The translations under genes and the position numbers were made by a program. From Cunninghamia lanceolata (lineage: Eukaryota > Streptophyta > Pinopsida > Cupressales > Cupressaceae), in contig BSBN01001225.1 in NCBI GenBank assembly GCA_027924645.1, forward strand, positions 12,914,001-12,978,000: a stretch of 64,000 nucleotides of DNA, written 5' to 3'. The notes under the pieces were generated by a model that did not search any database, had not been told where the DNA came from, and saw only the letters and a program-made list of their open reading frames with translations. Below, one piece after another: positions 1 to 12,735 of the stretch. Every line of letters starts with the position of its first letter. Position 1 is the first letter of the stretch.

Positions 1-1766
1 TTAACTCTATTCAGGGTCTTTAGATTAGATTTAAACACATAAGGTTTCTTATAGTCCATTTCTATCTTGTTTCAACATGGAACCCCTAGTGGACGAACAT
101 ACCAAATCATGAATTTATACACCTTAAGCACAAAGAACATACCCATTGCACACTATTGTAATTGCGAGAACATCATATCTTAACTAGGGTAGAGGTCCAA
201 CTATCCTGAACAAGTTCCATGCATGTTTTTAACAAATAAAGCAAAACACACAAGTTGTAGAGATGTACCATCAAAAGACTATTGTCAAACTGATTGCTCA
301 ATTTTAGACATGACTAGATATCTCCTACGACATGACAAAATATCCCTTTATTCAACATTAGGGTATCATATTATATCATCATCTTAGTCCACATCAATAT
401 CACTAGAGTCAACAATGATGCATCTCTATTAACCTAGAATGACAGTCAATATACACTATATTGCATGACTACGAACCATGGTGTTGTTACATAATAAATT
501 GCATTTACACTCATCTACATCTCATTGCTAAATTACAAAGCTTTGTAAGTATTGCCTAATACATAGAGAAGTTAGCATTGCACTATGCAACATATAAATA
601 AATACAAAATTTTTCCACAAGGCAATTGTAGAGCTTTGTTATACCATTGCATCATTAAGTTCATGATACTAACTGAACTCCTTCCAAACACATAAGGACA
701 TAGATCACATTAGTGCTCAAAAGGAAAAGACACTGATACCCCTACAATATTCTCATTAATACATCAATATAATCATTTCAATTACAAGAAAAGATCTTAA
801 TATCAATTTCTTAAGCTCTTAATATCTAATGCAATAATACAACATACTGCCCAGCTTAAGGATCTCATTATAACTTGAAAGATTCAATAACACTTATCTC
901 CTATTTAGAACATGGCCATAGAGGTATACAAATATCCCATGACAAGGTAATTCTGCCACTGTACAAAGACCATGCACATTCAAATCAAGAACCCAGCTAA
1001 AATGTTAATCCTATTGATACCATGATAGGATATTCTACCAACAAAGGATAATAATAAGACACGACCTTGATCTATCTAGTCTTACGATATTAAGGGTTTA
1101 TCACCAAAAAATAGAGTACATTGCTATGAACAAAAAACCCCTAGAAGATTAAAGGAAATATAAGTCCTTTACTAGAATCAAAATCTCGTGTTATAGTCAT
1201 ACTACAATGTTGTATCCTTCACACACAAAAGCAATACACTACACATTGACTTTGATCAGTATGATTCAAATTTCCCCATTTAACATTTATTGTCATAATT
1301 TATGCCACGAGAGTTTTATTCCAAGTCTGTGACTTTTTCATTATACTTCTCACAAAAGAATAAAATTTGTTGCATTAGACCCTACATTTTAACATTGTTA
1401 ACCCAACAAATAGTTTATCACCTTACAAAAAAGCTATCTATAAAAAAATATATGGATTTCACAAAATTTTCATCACAATGTGCACCATTGGGATGACACC
1501 CATGCCCTTAGACCAACTAAAATATTAAACACAAGGTAAGACTCTTGCCTCATGCATCTTTCTTTTTGATATATAATTTCCTTTCATGATAATCCTCTAT
1601 CAAGTTTATAATAAGGTTACTATAGTGAGCTCATAGATTTCACAAGACTAGAAATAAAGAGCCATATAGGTAGTACAATCTTTACGCCAAAGGACCAACT
1701 ATCCATAGACACTTAATGCTTACCAAAATACTAATACATTAAAGAGATTTTGTAAGAGAACGGAGG

Positions 1767-1812
<46 letters not shown>

Positions 1813-2423
1813 CTTTATTGATCTAAGTTCCCATGGCCTCTTTAACCACTGAAATGCTTACATGGATATTTCTAATGAGATCAAAGTTATATGTAGTTCT
1901 AGTGCTCACACTCAAGAACTTATTAACCCCATGCCCATAGATCAAACACCAAGTATTCTATAGTAATTTTGTAAAATGGCCAAACCGTAGTCATGGTGAA
2001 AAAAAATCATGTAATAATATATTAGGTGCTAATTGACCTATCTTCTTTCTCAAAGAGTAGTGACATTAGAACAATCAAACATTTAGTGAACTCTCTTGTT
2101 CCTTAGCATAGGGGTAAACATGCCATGTAATGATTCCATGCAACTTATGACCATTGGTCAAAGCAAGGATATGTCATAATCCAACACAATGATATCATTC
2201 AGTGGAAAATTCCATTTAGTCTAATTTTTATGACAACTCACAATCCTCTAGGTCAAAAATCAAGAGGGACCATATGTAAAGCTTCTCTTTATTTCACCTC
2301 TTTTGCGTTTCATGTCACCTCTAGTGGGCCTAAACATTATTTTGGGATAGGTGAAGGTACTTATTTAAGGAATTCACCAACTGAAATGACAAATGAAATA
2401 AACATTTTTACCAAAATATGTTC
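1..2423. other. Gene-free AT-rich DNA
   Basis: No coding region or mobile-element domain is recognisable on either strand. Short open frames exist but have no familiar motif. The only clear structure is the AC microsatellite listed separately. Confidence 0.6.
1769..1810. repeat. (AC)21 microsatellite
   Basis: Forty-two bases of uninterrupted AC dinucleotide, seen directly. Confidence 0.97.
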
Positions 2424-2930
2424 CCATACTTAGAGATCTATGTATCAATACCAACACTAAGACAATATATATGAGGTATCATTGTCTAGTGTATCTTCAA
2501 AATACCATGGTACACTAGATAGATATAACCCTATCTTTACAATCCAAAGGATACTCTTTCTAATGTACAAAGCATATTGTTGGTGGTCATAATTCAAATT
2601 CTAAACATGATTGTAGCTCATTAGAGACCACTTTAAGGCTCAAAACAGTCTAAAAAATCATCACTTTCCCTTGTTAATGCTTAACATAAAATTCAATCTT
2701 CTTGTAAGATAAATTTAATACTAATTAAGCCTTAAAAGAAAACCAAGATTGTGGCTTCATAAACCTTCATAGATGTAGGATTTGCTAACCCTTCTCCTTG
2801 AAATAACAAACAACAATAATAGGGACCATATCCCTACACCTAGGGCTAGGAGTATCTAAAAGGAAATGCAAACTTTTTTCAAATAATGAAATCAAGGTAA
2901 AACATTCACCTGTTACCTTAGAGAACAATG
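2424..2930. repeat. ~500 bp direct duplication, copy 1
   Basis: This segment, from cccatacttagagatctatg to gttaccttagagaacaatg, recurs at 3629-4147 in the same orientation with scattered substitutions and small indels. No protein is encoded. It could be two copies of an unclassified repeat or a local duplication. It lacks TG..CA ends and an obvious TSD. Confidence 0.85.
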
Positions 2931-3628
2931 TAGCTAAGCTATAACTAAGTACTTATATCTATCATTCCTCTTGTCCAATTGACCGAACTTGTCATGCTAC
3001 TTATACAAACCCTAAACTATAACTAAGTACTTCTATCTAAGATTAGAGTTATGGTTGGTATTTCTATAACTAAGCTAAGACTAGTTGGTTTACTTGGTCT
3101 AATAGGGGTGACCTCAGTTCCAATGGTCCATACACCTAATGGGTTATGTTGTTATTTTAGTAAAAAGGTATATTAGTGGGGATTTAATGATATTCACATT
3201 TTTAAAAGCTTCTTTTTGATATCATTTAGAGCTATGATATCAACTAATATAATCCATTCCAATATCCAGAGATCCTAGTATATTTTTCCCGCCAAAAAAG
3301 GCTCAAACTAACAATATATACAATGCCTTCATATGTCAATGGGTAATAAAATAGTCATGACCAATCACATGGTATACATGTGTATCCCTTTCCTGAAGTT
3401 CCAACTAAAACTGGTAATACCATGCCTCATTATCACATGCATAGTGTTATTTTATGAATCTATATACTAGAATGAGAGAAACATAACCATTATTGCTAGG
3501 ACATTATGATATGTAGGTGATCATATATATGGAAATATACAAAATTCTTTTTAACCTACAAAGTAGTTTGTTATGATAACCCTTAACTATGGTTAATCCT
3601 GCTTTACCACAAATCCATTATATATCAT
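2931..3628. other. Spacer between duplicated copies
   Basis: No gene is visible. Near the left end a short phrase, ctataactaagtacttnta, occurs twice (about 2939 and 3016). Confidence 0.5.
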
Positions 3629-4147
3629 TCCTATACTTAGAGATCTATGTATACGATACCAACACTAAGACAATATATATGGGGTATCATTGTTTAGTCT
3701 ATCTTCAAATTACCAAGGTACACTAGATAGAGATAACCCTATTCTTTAAAATCCAAATGATACACTTTCTACTGTACAAATCATATTGTTGGTGGACATC
3801 ATTCAAATTCTAAACATAATAGTACACTACAGCTCATTAGAGACCACTATAAGGCTCAAAATAGTCTTAGAAATCATCACTTGCCCTTGGTAATTCTTAA
3901 CATAGAATTCAATCTTCCTATAAGATAGATTTAGTACTAATTAAGCCTTAAAAGAAAACTAGGATTAGGGTTTCACAAACCTTTATAGATGTAGGATTTT
4001 CTAACCCTTCTCCTTGAAATAACAAACAACAATAATAGGGACCATAGCCCTACACTCAGGGATGGAAGTAACTAAAAGGCAATGCAAATTTTTTTCAACT
4101 AATGAAACCAAGGTAAAACATTCACCTGTTACCTTAGAGAATAATGC
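3629..4147. repeat. ~500 bp direct duplication, copy 2
   Basis: Second copy of the segment at 2424-2930, same orientation. The match begins at the words tatacttagagatctatg and ends at gttaccttagagaataatg, after which the flanks differ. Confidence 0.85.
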
Positions 4148-4249
4148 ACTCTTGACTGGAGGGTCCAATGAAGGATAATTCGACCATGCAGCCAAGAGGA
4201 AAAACACACAACAAACACATTGAAACAATAGAATAATAATATGTTCTTT

Positions 4250-5286
4250 ACTCATTCACAATCACAACATTACAATCTACTGCAATGGGATTCCAACATG
4301 TTAGGCTTCAATTGTTTGATTACAAATGGATAAATCACAACATTTTGAAAGATTTTGTGATACAACACCATGCCAAGCTATCTTCAATCTTTTACATTCA
4401 AAATATTTTGTGAAACAAAACCATACCAACATTCAAATGATCTTCAAGGATGTTTATATATCAGCTACTAGCCTTAAGAGTGATCTTAGTTAGCCATAAA
4501 GTGGCACAAAGCTCAATGCCAAATGAAATGTAGTTGGACAAATGTGTAGATGAATCTCCCAAATTGAATACGATGATGAATAAATGATGGATCTTGATGT
4601 ATAATTCACACCATAAGCACTCTTGGGCTCAATGTAACTTTATATGTGTTCCTTTGTTGCTAAAAACTTTGGGGAGTTGCCACAAGCTATGACTAATGAA
4701 ATGGAGTGTAAGCTTGTTGAGCCTGGTAATAGTTCAGAAACTAAATTATGCCTCTATGGTGATCAATTTTTTTGGAAATTGAATATGAAGCTTATGGATT
4801 AGTGTAGATCATGTGTTCCAAATCATAATGTGAGAACATCAAGTGTGATGAAATGCAATAGGATCTATCGTGGTTGGTTGATGATTGGAATGCAAATGAA
4901 AACCCACAAACAAAACAAAAAAGTAAAATAAAATATTTTTGGGTGATGCAAGATTTGTAATGAAATAACTTGCACAAGAGAAGAATATAATAGGAAATAT
5001 GCTGCAAATACTTGATAATAATTGAGAATAACAAGCCACTTTGAGGGGGCAAACCTCCAAATTATCCAATGAGAACACAATTCACAATATGATGTTAATA
5101 AACTTACCACTAGCTCTTATATAGCTTATTATGCCATGGCTACCACCCAAGCCGACTTAGATAATTATAACATCTAACTACCTATATATGACTATAATAA
5201 TGATTATATAACTTAATTAAGAGTTAAGGTAGCCACAAGATGACTACTCATAACCCTAGGCACACCATAGGATTAAGGGAATAACA
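4250..5286 (-). mobile_element. 3' LTR of decayed Ty3/gypsy element IX (left edge uncertain)
   Basis: On the minus strand an LTR begins TGTTATTCCC at 5286, directly after a polypurine tract and after the chromodomain end of pol. A TATA-like TATATAAG lies on the minus strand at 5116-5123, as expected inside an LTR. The other edge is not resolved, because no second LTR copy is in the window; 4250 is a guess from usual LTR length. Overlapping minus-strand frames at 4792-5110 lie inside this LTR and are not genes. Confidence 0.6.
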
Positions 5287-5300
5287 TGCCCCCCCTCTTC
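5287..5300 (-). other. Polypurine tract of element IX
   Basis: Minus strand reads GAAGAGGGGGGGCA immediately before the TGTTATT start of the LTR. This is the plus-strand primer site expected just upstream of a 3' LTR. Confidence 0.7.
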
Positions 5301-5301
5301 A

Positions 5302-6519
5302 AAGAAGTGTTGTCCTCAGTGCTAATCAACTGTGGATGCTTTTGCACAAAATCCTCATTTTCCACGTAGCTTCTTTGATTAGAGAGAGCTTCCATTTTAT
5401 CAAACACTCTGTGATTTCCCTTGTTTGCAGCCTCTTGGTGTGTGTTTGAAGAATTCCCTCAAGATCCAAAACGATTCTTCCCTCCTCATCAAGCTCTGGT
5501 AAGTCATTTTGTGCTACAACTTTTTGCCCAATGACCTTCAAGCATGAAACATGGAAAACTGGATGATTTTTTTTGACATATGCAACTCCAATTTATATGC
5601 TACACTACCAATCTTTTGCAAGACCTTATAAGGACCATAGTGCTTGGGTGCAAGCTTGTTATCTTTCTGTTGTTATTTTAGAGACATTTTCTTATATGAT
5701 TGTAATCACATAAAGACCTAATATCCCACTTCAAAAGTTCTTTCACTACAGTGCTAATTAGCCTATTGTTTCATTCTGTTTTGTGCCATTGCTAGGTTCT
5801 CTTGGAGACTAGAAAGTACCTCTTGTTGATGTTGAATGTGTTCTTCAACTGTTTGAACCTTTGGTTGTGCTCTCAATGAAGATGTGATTGATGGTGGCTA
5901 GTACCCATATAGTGCCAAAAATAGACATCTTGGAAGAAGTATGGAAGGAAGTGTTATACCACCATTTTGTTAGTGGTAGCCATTGCACCCATCTCTTGTT
6001 TATTTGAAGAAAAACATTGGAGATACCCAACATTTGTTGACCACCTTAGTTTGTCCATTAGATTGGGGATGATATGATAGGCTATGAGCAAGATGAGTGC
6101 CCAAACATGAAATAAGTCAGTCCAAAAATTACTTGTAAATATAGGATCATGATCACTTACTATAACTTTTAGAGTCCCATGTAGTTTCTAAATAGTATTC
6201 ATAAAGGCTGTTTCTACAATGCTTTCTACCAATGGGTGTGCCAAAACACAAAAGTGTGCATATTTGGTGATATAATACACAACAACCATGGTAACATTTT
6301 TTCCTTCAGATCTAGGCACACCTATGATGAAATCCATATATACCTCCTCCCATCATTGACTTGGGATAGATAAGGGTTCTAGAAGACCTAGAGTCTTAAT
6401 TGCCTCCCCTTTATTTTGTTGACAAACCATGCATTTTACTACAAACTTTTGAACATACCCTTCTAGCCCTTCCCAAAAGAAATCTTGCTTGATTCAATGA
6501 TAAATTTTCAAGAATCTAG
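5302..6519 (-). pseudogene. Ty3/gypsy integrase with C-terminal chromodomain, broken (element IX)
   Basis: Integrase that inserted retrotransposon cDNA into chromosomes. Read from high to low coordinates there is the end of the zinc-binding region (CQQNK, ~6430), a core piece resembling the usual WMDFI..P start (~6340), a second core motif SDHDPIF (~6155), the WVQWLPL..WWYNTSFHTS segment (5845-6033), and a chromodomain at 5326-5541 with LDEEGRIVLDLEGIL and ITECLIKWK..LIKEATW. The chromodomain points to a chromovirus-type gypsy. Frameshifts and stops divide it into pieces, so no intact enzyme is possible. The piece order and 3' LTR match a normal gypsy pol. Confidence 0.85.
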
Positions 6520-7502
6520 AGTGCCCACCTACTGGAGAAGAATGTAGTTCTACCAACACCTTGAACTTAAGGGTTGAATTCTTGTAAAGGTATAACTTGT
6601 CCTTGTACCACAAAACATTTCCTTTCCATGCAAATTATGTAACACACTTGAATCTTGTTGGAGTTTCTCAATGAGAGTTTGAGTATTTGAGTCCTCACAC
6701 TCCTCTCTTGCCTTATTTACCCAATCTTCTTGTAATATGGAAATGACATATAACAACGACTCTGTGGGTTCATCTCGTCTCGACAGAGCATCAACCACCA
6801 ACATTCTCCTTGCCCTTCTTATTTATGATCTCAAAATCATATCCCAACATTTTATGACCCATTTTTGTTGTTCCTCATATGACAACCTCTATTCCAAGAA
6901 ATATATGAGACTATCATGATCTGTCTTTGCTTTGAAGTGTCTTCCCATTAGATAAGGTTTCCATTGTTTGACTGCATGTAAGATAGCCAACATTTCCTTC
7001 TCATAAACTGGCTTCAACAAATTCTTATTGTTGAGTTGGTGGCTCTCAAATGCTATGGGTCTTCCTTCTTGCATGAGTACTGGTCCTATGCCATGACCTG
7101 AAGCATCACATTTCACAATGAACATTTTAGAAATATCTGGGGTAGCTAGGATTGGAATTGTGCACATGGCTTCCTTTAGCCGCTCAAATGCCTTTGTAGC
7201 TGCCTCATTCCACTAGAAGGAATCCTTCTTCAACAAATTTGTGAGAGATGATGCTATGCTACCACAATTATTTACAAACCAACAATTTAATAACTTGTAA
7301 GCATTAAGAAACCCCATAGGTTCTTGAGGGTCCTAAGTATTTTTCGCTCTACAATAGCCCTCATTTGATGAAGGTTCACCTTGAATCCCTCATGAGACAC
7401 AATATGACCTAGGTATTGTTGACCCTTGCAAATTTGGTAAGTTTTTAGTACATGACAAACCCTGAATTGGCAATAAGGTTTCGGTTTTAAGCCCCATGGC
7501 AT
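6520..7502 (-). pseudogene. Ty3/gypsy reverse transcriptase end and RNase H, truncated (element IX)
   Basis: The C-terminal part of a gypsy reverse transcriptase carries YLGHIVSHEG (7287-7502). It is followed by the connection/RNase H region FIVKCDASGHGIGPVLMQEG with EKEMLAILHAVKQWKPYLMG (6889-7167) and by VVDALSRRDEP (6550-6804), the motif that closes gypsy RNase H. The palm of RT with its YXDD motif, protease and gag are absent, because recognisable homology stops near 7500. Several frameshifts and stops are present. It continues into the integrase below it on the same strand. Confidence 0.87.
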
Positions 7503-8034
7503 CCAATTGGCCTGAAACTTCAGACATTAAAATTTTCCAATTTGTGATTCTTCAAGAGAAATACTTTGGTGCAAAGTTTTTATGGGTTATTAGGAGTGTG
7601 TGCCGATTTGCGTTCTTCCAGGATGTGTTTTAACATGTTTTTTAATTTGTTGCCACTTCAAGCCGGGTCCAGAGGGTCCTGCAAAAAAGTTCAAATTTCT
7701 CAGTTTTGGAGACAACCCAATTATTGACTTGCCTTCATATGATCCCAGCTCCGTTTTTGTGGTGATCCAAGGTGTCCTTGTGTGAAAACAATTTTTTTCA
7801 AAACTGGGCCTCGGAGGGCGCAGTTTATAAAGGAGGTACCAAAAATCTTTTAGTGGTACGAATTTTGAGGAAATGGGTATGTTTTAAATAATTGATTACG
7901 GATCTATGCAAGTTTTCATGGCCTCTAGTTGTCCCGTGTGCCCATAGTGCTGATGTATCGTTTGCTAGGAAAGAGAAATTTATTAGTTGCCATTTTTTTC
8001 TTAAGTTGAAAAATGTAGTTTTTAAAAATATTTA

Positions 8035-8315
8035 TTGGCAAAAAATAATATTCTAAATGATAAATATTTTAAAGCAAACATTATTATTATAATGTTACAA
8101 GTGTTTTATAAAGAAAAAACTAAAGTATTTAGTGGGCTGAGTGCACAATCCACTCCATCCTCTTTCCCCAAGCCTGCGTTGTTGCGTTGGGCTTCTCATT
8201 GGCTAGTTTTTGGTCAAAATTATTTTTTGGAATGCAAAAATGATGTGCCATCCTCTCCATTGAGGTATTTGTGGAGCCTTTTACCATCTTGGTGAGATAC
8301 AGATAGAGATATTGT
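8035..8315. repeat. ~275 bp direct repeat, copy 1
   Basis: Shares with 8520-8795 the phrases tttagtgggctgag, ctgcgttgttgcg and ctccattgaggtatttgtgg in the same order. No coding content. Confidence 0.8.
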
Positions 8316-8519
8316 AGGATGTCTTCACGTTTTTGGCTTTGAGGTAGAGTTTTGGGGGCTTATATTGGTTCAAATTGCTGCTCCATAGTCTGAAATCATC
8401 CACCAATCATTCCTAATGCCTGGGCAGTGATTTAATTATGTCTGGGATGTGTTTTGAATGCCAGAATTGAAAAAAATGCCAACACCATAAAAAAATGACC
8501 CAATAGTGAGAAGAAATCA

Positions 8520-8795
8520 ATTGGCAAATATGATATAATGTCTCAAGTGGTAAATATTATAAAATAAACATTATTAACATAATATTTATACTTTATAAAC
8601 AAAAATAAAGGCATTTAGTGGGCTGAGCGCACCAGTGTACATCCCACTCCACCTCCCTTCCCCAGGGCTGCGTTGTTGCGCTGGGTCCTTTATTGACTAG
8701 TTTTGGTCAGGTTTATCTCATGGGAATGGAAGTTTGGTGTGCTGTCTTCTCCATGGAGGTATTTATGGAGCTTTTCTTTGATCAGATACAAATAG
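8520..8795. repeat. ~275 bp direct repeat, copy 2
   Basis: Diverged copy of 8035-8315 in the same orientation, about 485 bp downstream. Confidence 0.8.
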
Positions 8796-9379
8796 AGATT
8801 CCAATTTTTACCTGGAGTTTTTAGTGAATGTCTGGTGCCACTCTTTAGCAAATAAATTGCAAGGAATGAAGCTGTAGAGTTTGCCTAGATGAGGAATCCA
8901 AGACAGTGGAATACATAAGAATTAAAAGATGGAATTAAAATGCAGATTATGTAAAGTCTCGACTCAAATTGGTCGTGCTAAAACAATGAATTAGGCAATT
9001 TAGGGAGTTTTGTCGAAGCCCAAGATTAAACCAATTAAAGGAACATAATTTCATGGTTTTCAAGGAGGGAAACATGCAGTATCAATCTCAATTCAACAAA
9101 CTAGATTGACTTGTGAAAATGTGTTATCAAAAGATCCAATCAGTTAAAGACCACAAATCCCAAAGTTGTAAATATTAAATAAATGTAATTAAAAATTTGT
9201 AGCGGGAAGTCTTGGCCAACATAGTTTGTTTCTCTTTATATAGAGCTTCCAAAATTGTAAAAAGGAGGGGGATTCTAGGCTTTGGATAGAAGCTATCAAC
9301 ACATTTGGGAAATAACTTTCTATAGGGAGCAGGTGATTGAATTTTGGGTTGCAGGAGCATATTTTACTTTGTAAGTGAA

Positions 9380-10295
9380 TGTTAAAGGGGAAAATGATGA
9401 ATGATGGAGATAAGCATACACACCAAATCAAACCCTTTTCCACAATAACACTCAAGGACAAGATTGAGCTAAATCACAACCAAGAAGAAGGTGGACTCAA
9501 CTACAAATCTTGTGCTCCTGTTTTCTATGGAAAGATGTGTTTTAATCAAGCTTTTATCAAACCCTAGGTTAAATCTGAGTAAAACCTTAGTTATGAGATA
9601 ATTAGATTGTAATAGATAACTGAAAATAGAAACCCAGAATTTGAAAGTGCAGAGATGATCAGGGAGATATCAGAACCTATTTCACAGAAGATGGAATTTA
9701 GAGAACAAATTTGGCAACCGCCCAAGTCCAAGAGTGAGAATTTGTGGGAGGTTAGAATTGAGAAGACGCTGTAAATGATGCTTAGAAACTAGATCCAGAA
9801 CCTGAATGCCTAGAAGACTAGGGCGCCAACCACCCAAGTCTCTTTGGAGGAATATTCCAGAACTTCTGTCGTATCCCAAAACCTTGATTCATGCACTACT
9901 TTCTCCCAACTTCACTTTCCCTTAAACCTATACCTGTAACCTACACACAAGATGACAAGAGATGGGTTTGGGGGTTGTGGTGTTTAGAGATTTGCCTTAG
10001 TCAAATCCTGGGTTAACATTCAAGCTCTCCCAACATCGTTGTTAGAGAGAGTGTGCCCTTGTAGGATAGAGGCTAAAGATAATCCAAATGATGAAATGAT
10101 TCAAATAAATGATGATGTCACCTCAGAGGTGAAGTCCTTATGAGGATGAAGATTCTTCAACTCATAAGGAGATGGACTATGATTCCAAATCTGCAACAAA
10201 CACACACAATACAAATACAAATCTGCAACAATAACACAATGAATGCCTTGAATGCTCTTTTCTCCAATATCATAAGTTCACAATATTGATCTAGG
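9380..10295 (-). mobile_element. Element VI 3' LTR, part 1 (copy A)
   Basis: Minus-strand LTR ending ..CCCCTTTAACA at 9380. It matches 46019-46937 in order and orientation, including the ~75 bp start and the phrase ccaatatcataagtt at the right. It is cut at 10295 by element I and resumes at 39705. Short frames inside it (9379-9567, 9682-9879, 10157-10354) are not genes. Confidence 0.87.
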
Positions 10296-11687
10296 TGTTG
10301 GAAGATTGTCATTGATGCTGTTGTTGGCAACATGAATATGTAAGACAAGAACAAGGTATGCTACTGTGTTGCAGTGTTGTCATTGATGTCAACGTTGTAT
10401 CTTGGTATGAAGTCTTTGGTGTAGGTCATTTTGGTTGATTCTAACATGCTTCAGGATCTCTATGAAAGACAATTTTGCAAGAAGGTTTGATCCAGTAAAG
10501 AGACTTGTGATGAAAATTGACTAAGTGCCAGTTTTGGTAATTCTATGTTACAGAGCATCTAGTTTTTGGGTCTACACCGGTTTGCAATTGAACATTTCAC
10601 TATGCAGTTCTAGTATATTTTTGTTAGTTGATAGAAGCATCTAATTCCAAAATTTCATCTAATTTTGACTTTTGGTTTGGATGTTATGAATGACAGGAGT
10701 TTGTCCTGGAAACTTACAGGCATTTCTTGTACAGTGCATGTGAGTAAGAGAGTCCACATTTCTCCACGGATTGGATTTTGACTTTATGGTTCTAAGGGGA
10801 TGTTGACAGATGTCAATAGAGTGTGACTTCTAGTTGGCATGATGTTTCAAGGTACAAGTGTCCGAATATGGGCATACAGTTGAAGGATTTCTATATTAGG
10901 TCTTCTGCGGTGCCGACCTAATAGATGCAAAGATATGTGAAAGATAAATAAGCATTGCGGAGTTATGTGGGAGTTATTATAGGTCCATGCTGGCCTGTCT
11001 CAAATTGTTTTAAGGATTGTATCTTGGCACGAGACGTGTGTGGAAGGTTTTGAGATGACACATTATATATTGTATATTTTGTATGTTACATTCAATTAGG
11101 CCAACCTAATTGATGTTATGCTTGAAGAGGATATATATATGCTAGATCTTTTTTAGTGTTTTGTGTGGTGAGAGTGATGTATGTATGCGAATACTATCAG
11201 AGTAGTGCAAACTTATGTTGTGAATGTTGAATAGAAGATCAGAGTGATTTGAGTGTAGAGGAAAGCTAATCAGATGAAGTGTGTAAAGTCAGTTTATTGA
11301 GCTTCATTGGAATTGTATCTCATGCATATGTCAGATACAATTGTAATAGTTCAATCTAGGCTGTGAACCACAATATTTCTTCTATCTTTTTCTCACTTGG
11401 CAGTGAGTCCACTTGGAGAGTGAGTCCACTTGCAGTGATCACTTCTGTAAATATACTATAACCGGTTATAAGATATTGTAAGCTAATCCTCACTGAGGTT
11501 TTTCCCATTTTGGGCTTTCCATGTAAAAATCTCGGTGTTCATGTGTTATGAGTTGTTGCTACATGCTTTATGTTTTATTTCATTTATTGCAATTGAATAT
11601 GCTAAATGGATTGTTTATTTAATGGTTGAATGGTTTAAAAGAATACCGATTCACCCCCCCCCCTCTCAGTATTTTGAGTGTTCAACA
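10296..11687 (+). mobile_element. Element I 5' LTR
   Basis: Runs from TGTTGGAAGATTG to ..GTGTTCAACA and is followed by the tRNA primer site. It contains (AT)5 at 11131-11140 where the 3' LTR has (AT)31, and cagtgagtccactt minirepeats near 11400-11440. Its 3' part (ccgaccta.., gtgagctaat.., tttttccca.., ttcaacc) resembles the LTRs of element II. Confidence 0.88.
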
Positions 11688-11689
11688 AT

Positions 11690-11701
11690 TGGTATCAGAG
11701 C
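11690..11701 (+). other. Element I primer binding site
   Basis: TGGTATCAGAGC two bases after the LTR end, complementary to the 3' end of initiator methionine tRNA as used by plant copia elements. Confidence 0.9.
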
Positions 11702-11755
11702 CTGATCCCTCAGAAGAAGCTTAACCACTTGGGGAAGATCTTGGAGGTTGAACAC

Positions 11756-12735
11756 ATGGTTGCTAAAAGACTACCTATTCCTCCGCAAGAGATTCCTACT
11801 GAATTCATACAAGAAGATTGCATGCTTGACAAAGTTGGATAACTCAAAGTTGCTCTTGAAGATCTTCAAAGAACTGAAGGTGAAAATAGAGATCTGTAAG
11901 AAAATGTCAAAGAAGCAAATGAATGCATCAGAAAATTGAGATAGCAAATCAAGAAGTTTAGAGAAAGGCATAAGGAAGTCAGTGACCAATTGAAGCAAAC
12001 AAATGAAACCATCACCAGTTTGAAGGTGCAAGTTGAAGAAAAGAAAAGAATTGAGGAATGTCTTAATGCAGTGGTGAAAAGTAAATCTGAAGAATGTACA
12101 AGGCTTGAACAAGAAGTTGTGAATCTGAAATTAGATCTGGAGAAAGAAAAAATTCATGAAGACAAATTCAAGACGAGTACCACAAATCTTGATGAAATGA
12201 TTCAAATAAAAAAGGCTCTAAAGATAAAGAGGATTAGGATTTTAAAAGGGCGGAGTTTCAAAATTAGATCAGACACCAAATGCTGAAAATAAGAACAATG
12301 GCAAGCAAATCCAGAATCAAGGGAATGAAGCTAGAAGATCACCGGTCAGACAACCAAATGCACAAAGGTACCCATATTTTAATGATTTATGTCATTCTTG
12401 TAATAAATTTGGTCACAAGGCAACATAATGTAGAAGTAGAATGAATCAGAATGTTCCACCTTTTTCTGGCCAATGTTTTATATGCAAGAAGTTTGATCAA
12501 AGAGCTAGTGATTGCAGAAGTCAAATGATGAATGGCTATAACAATGGTAGAATGGTTCAATCTTTTAAAGGATACTGTTATACATGCTATGGATTTGGGC
12601 ATAAAGATAATCAATGCAGATCTAGAATGAATGGAAGGAATACTGGTTAGAAGAATGTCATATGTTACATTTGCAATAGGTCTGGACACATTATCAAGTT
12701 CTATAGAAGTAGAAATGTAAGGAGAATCCGATAGA
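11756..12735 (+). pseudogene. Gag-like protein with coiled coil and four zinc knuckles (element I)
   Basis: From the ATG at 11756 one frame, broken by TAA/TAA/TAG, encodes a Lys/Glu-rich coiled coil (for example the 11990-12286 part with VEEKKRIEECLNAVV). After a frameshift near 12230 follow four CCHC-type knuckles at about 12390-12710: CHSCNKFGHKAT.C, CFICKKFDQRASDC with Gln for His, CYTCYGFGHKDNQC, and CNRSGH with a lost last Cys. CCHC knuckles bind nucleic acid in Gag, so a capsid/nucleocapsid role is inferred. Four knuckles is more than most plant copia Gags carry. The usual copia Gag core (UBN2-like) is not evident, and no protease follows. Confidence 0.65.

Larger units (their letters stand above)
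7503..9374. other. Unclassified DNA between gypsy IX and the nested complex
   Basis: No coding similarity is seen. It contains a direct repeat pair (8035-8315 and 8520-8795) and a TATA-like tataaagg near 7830. Long LTR or UTR sequence of another element is possible but not shown. Confidence 0.45.

Noticed and set aside
1302..2433. Short frames near the left end
   Set aside because: Under 70 codons, no homology recognised, AT-rich context.
4792..5110. Three overlapping minus-strand frames
   Set aside because: They fall in the LTR of gypsy IX and are mutually overlapping low-complexity hydrophobic readings.
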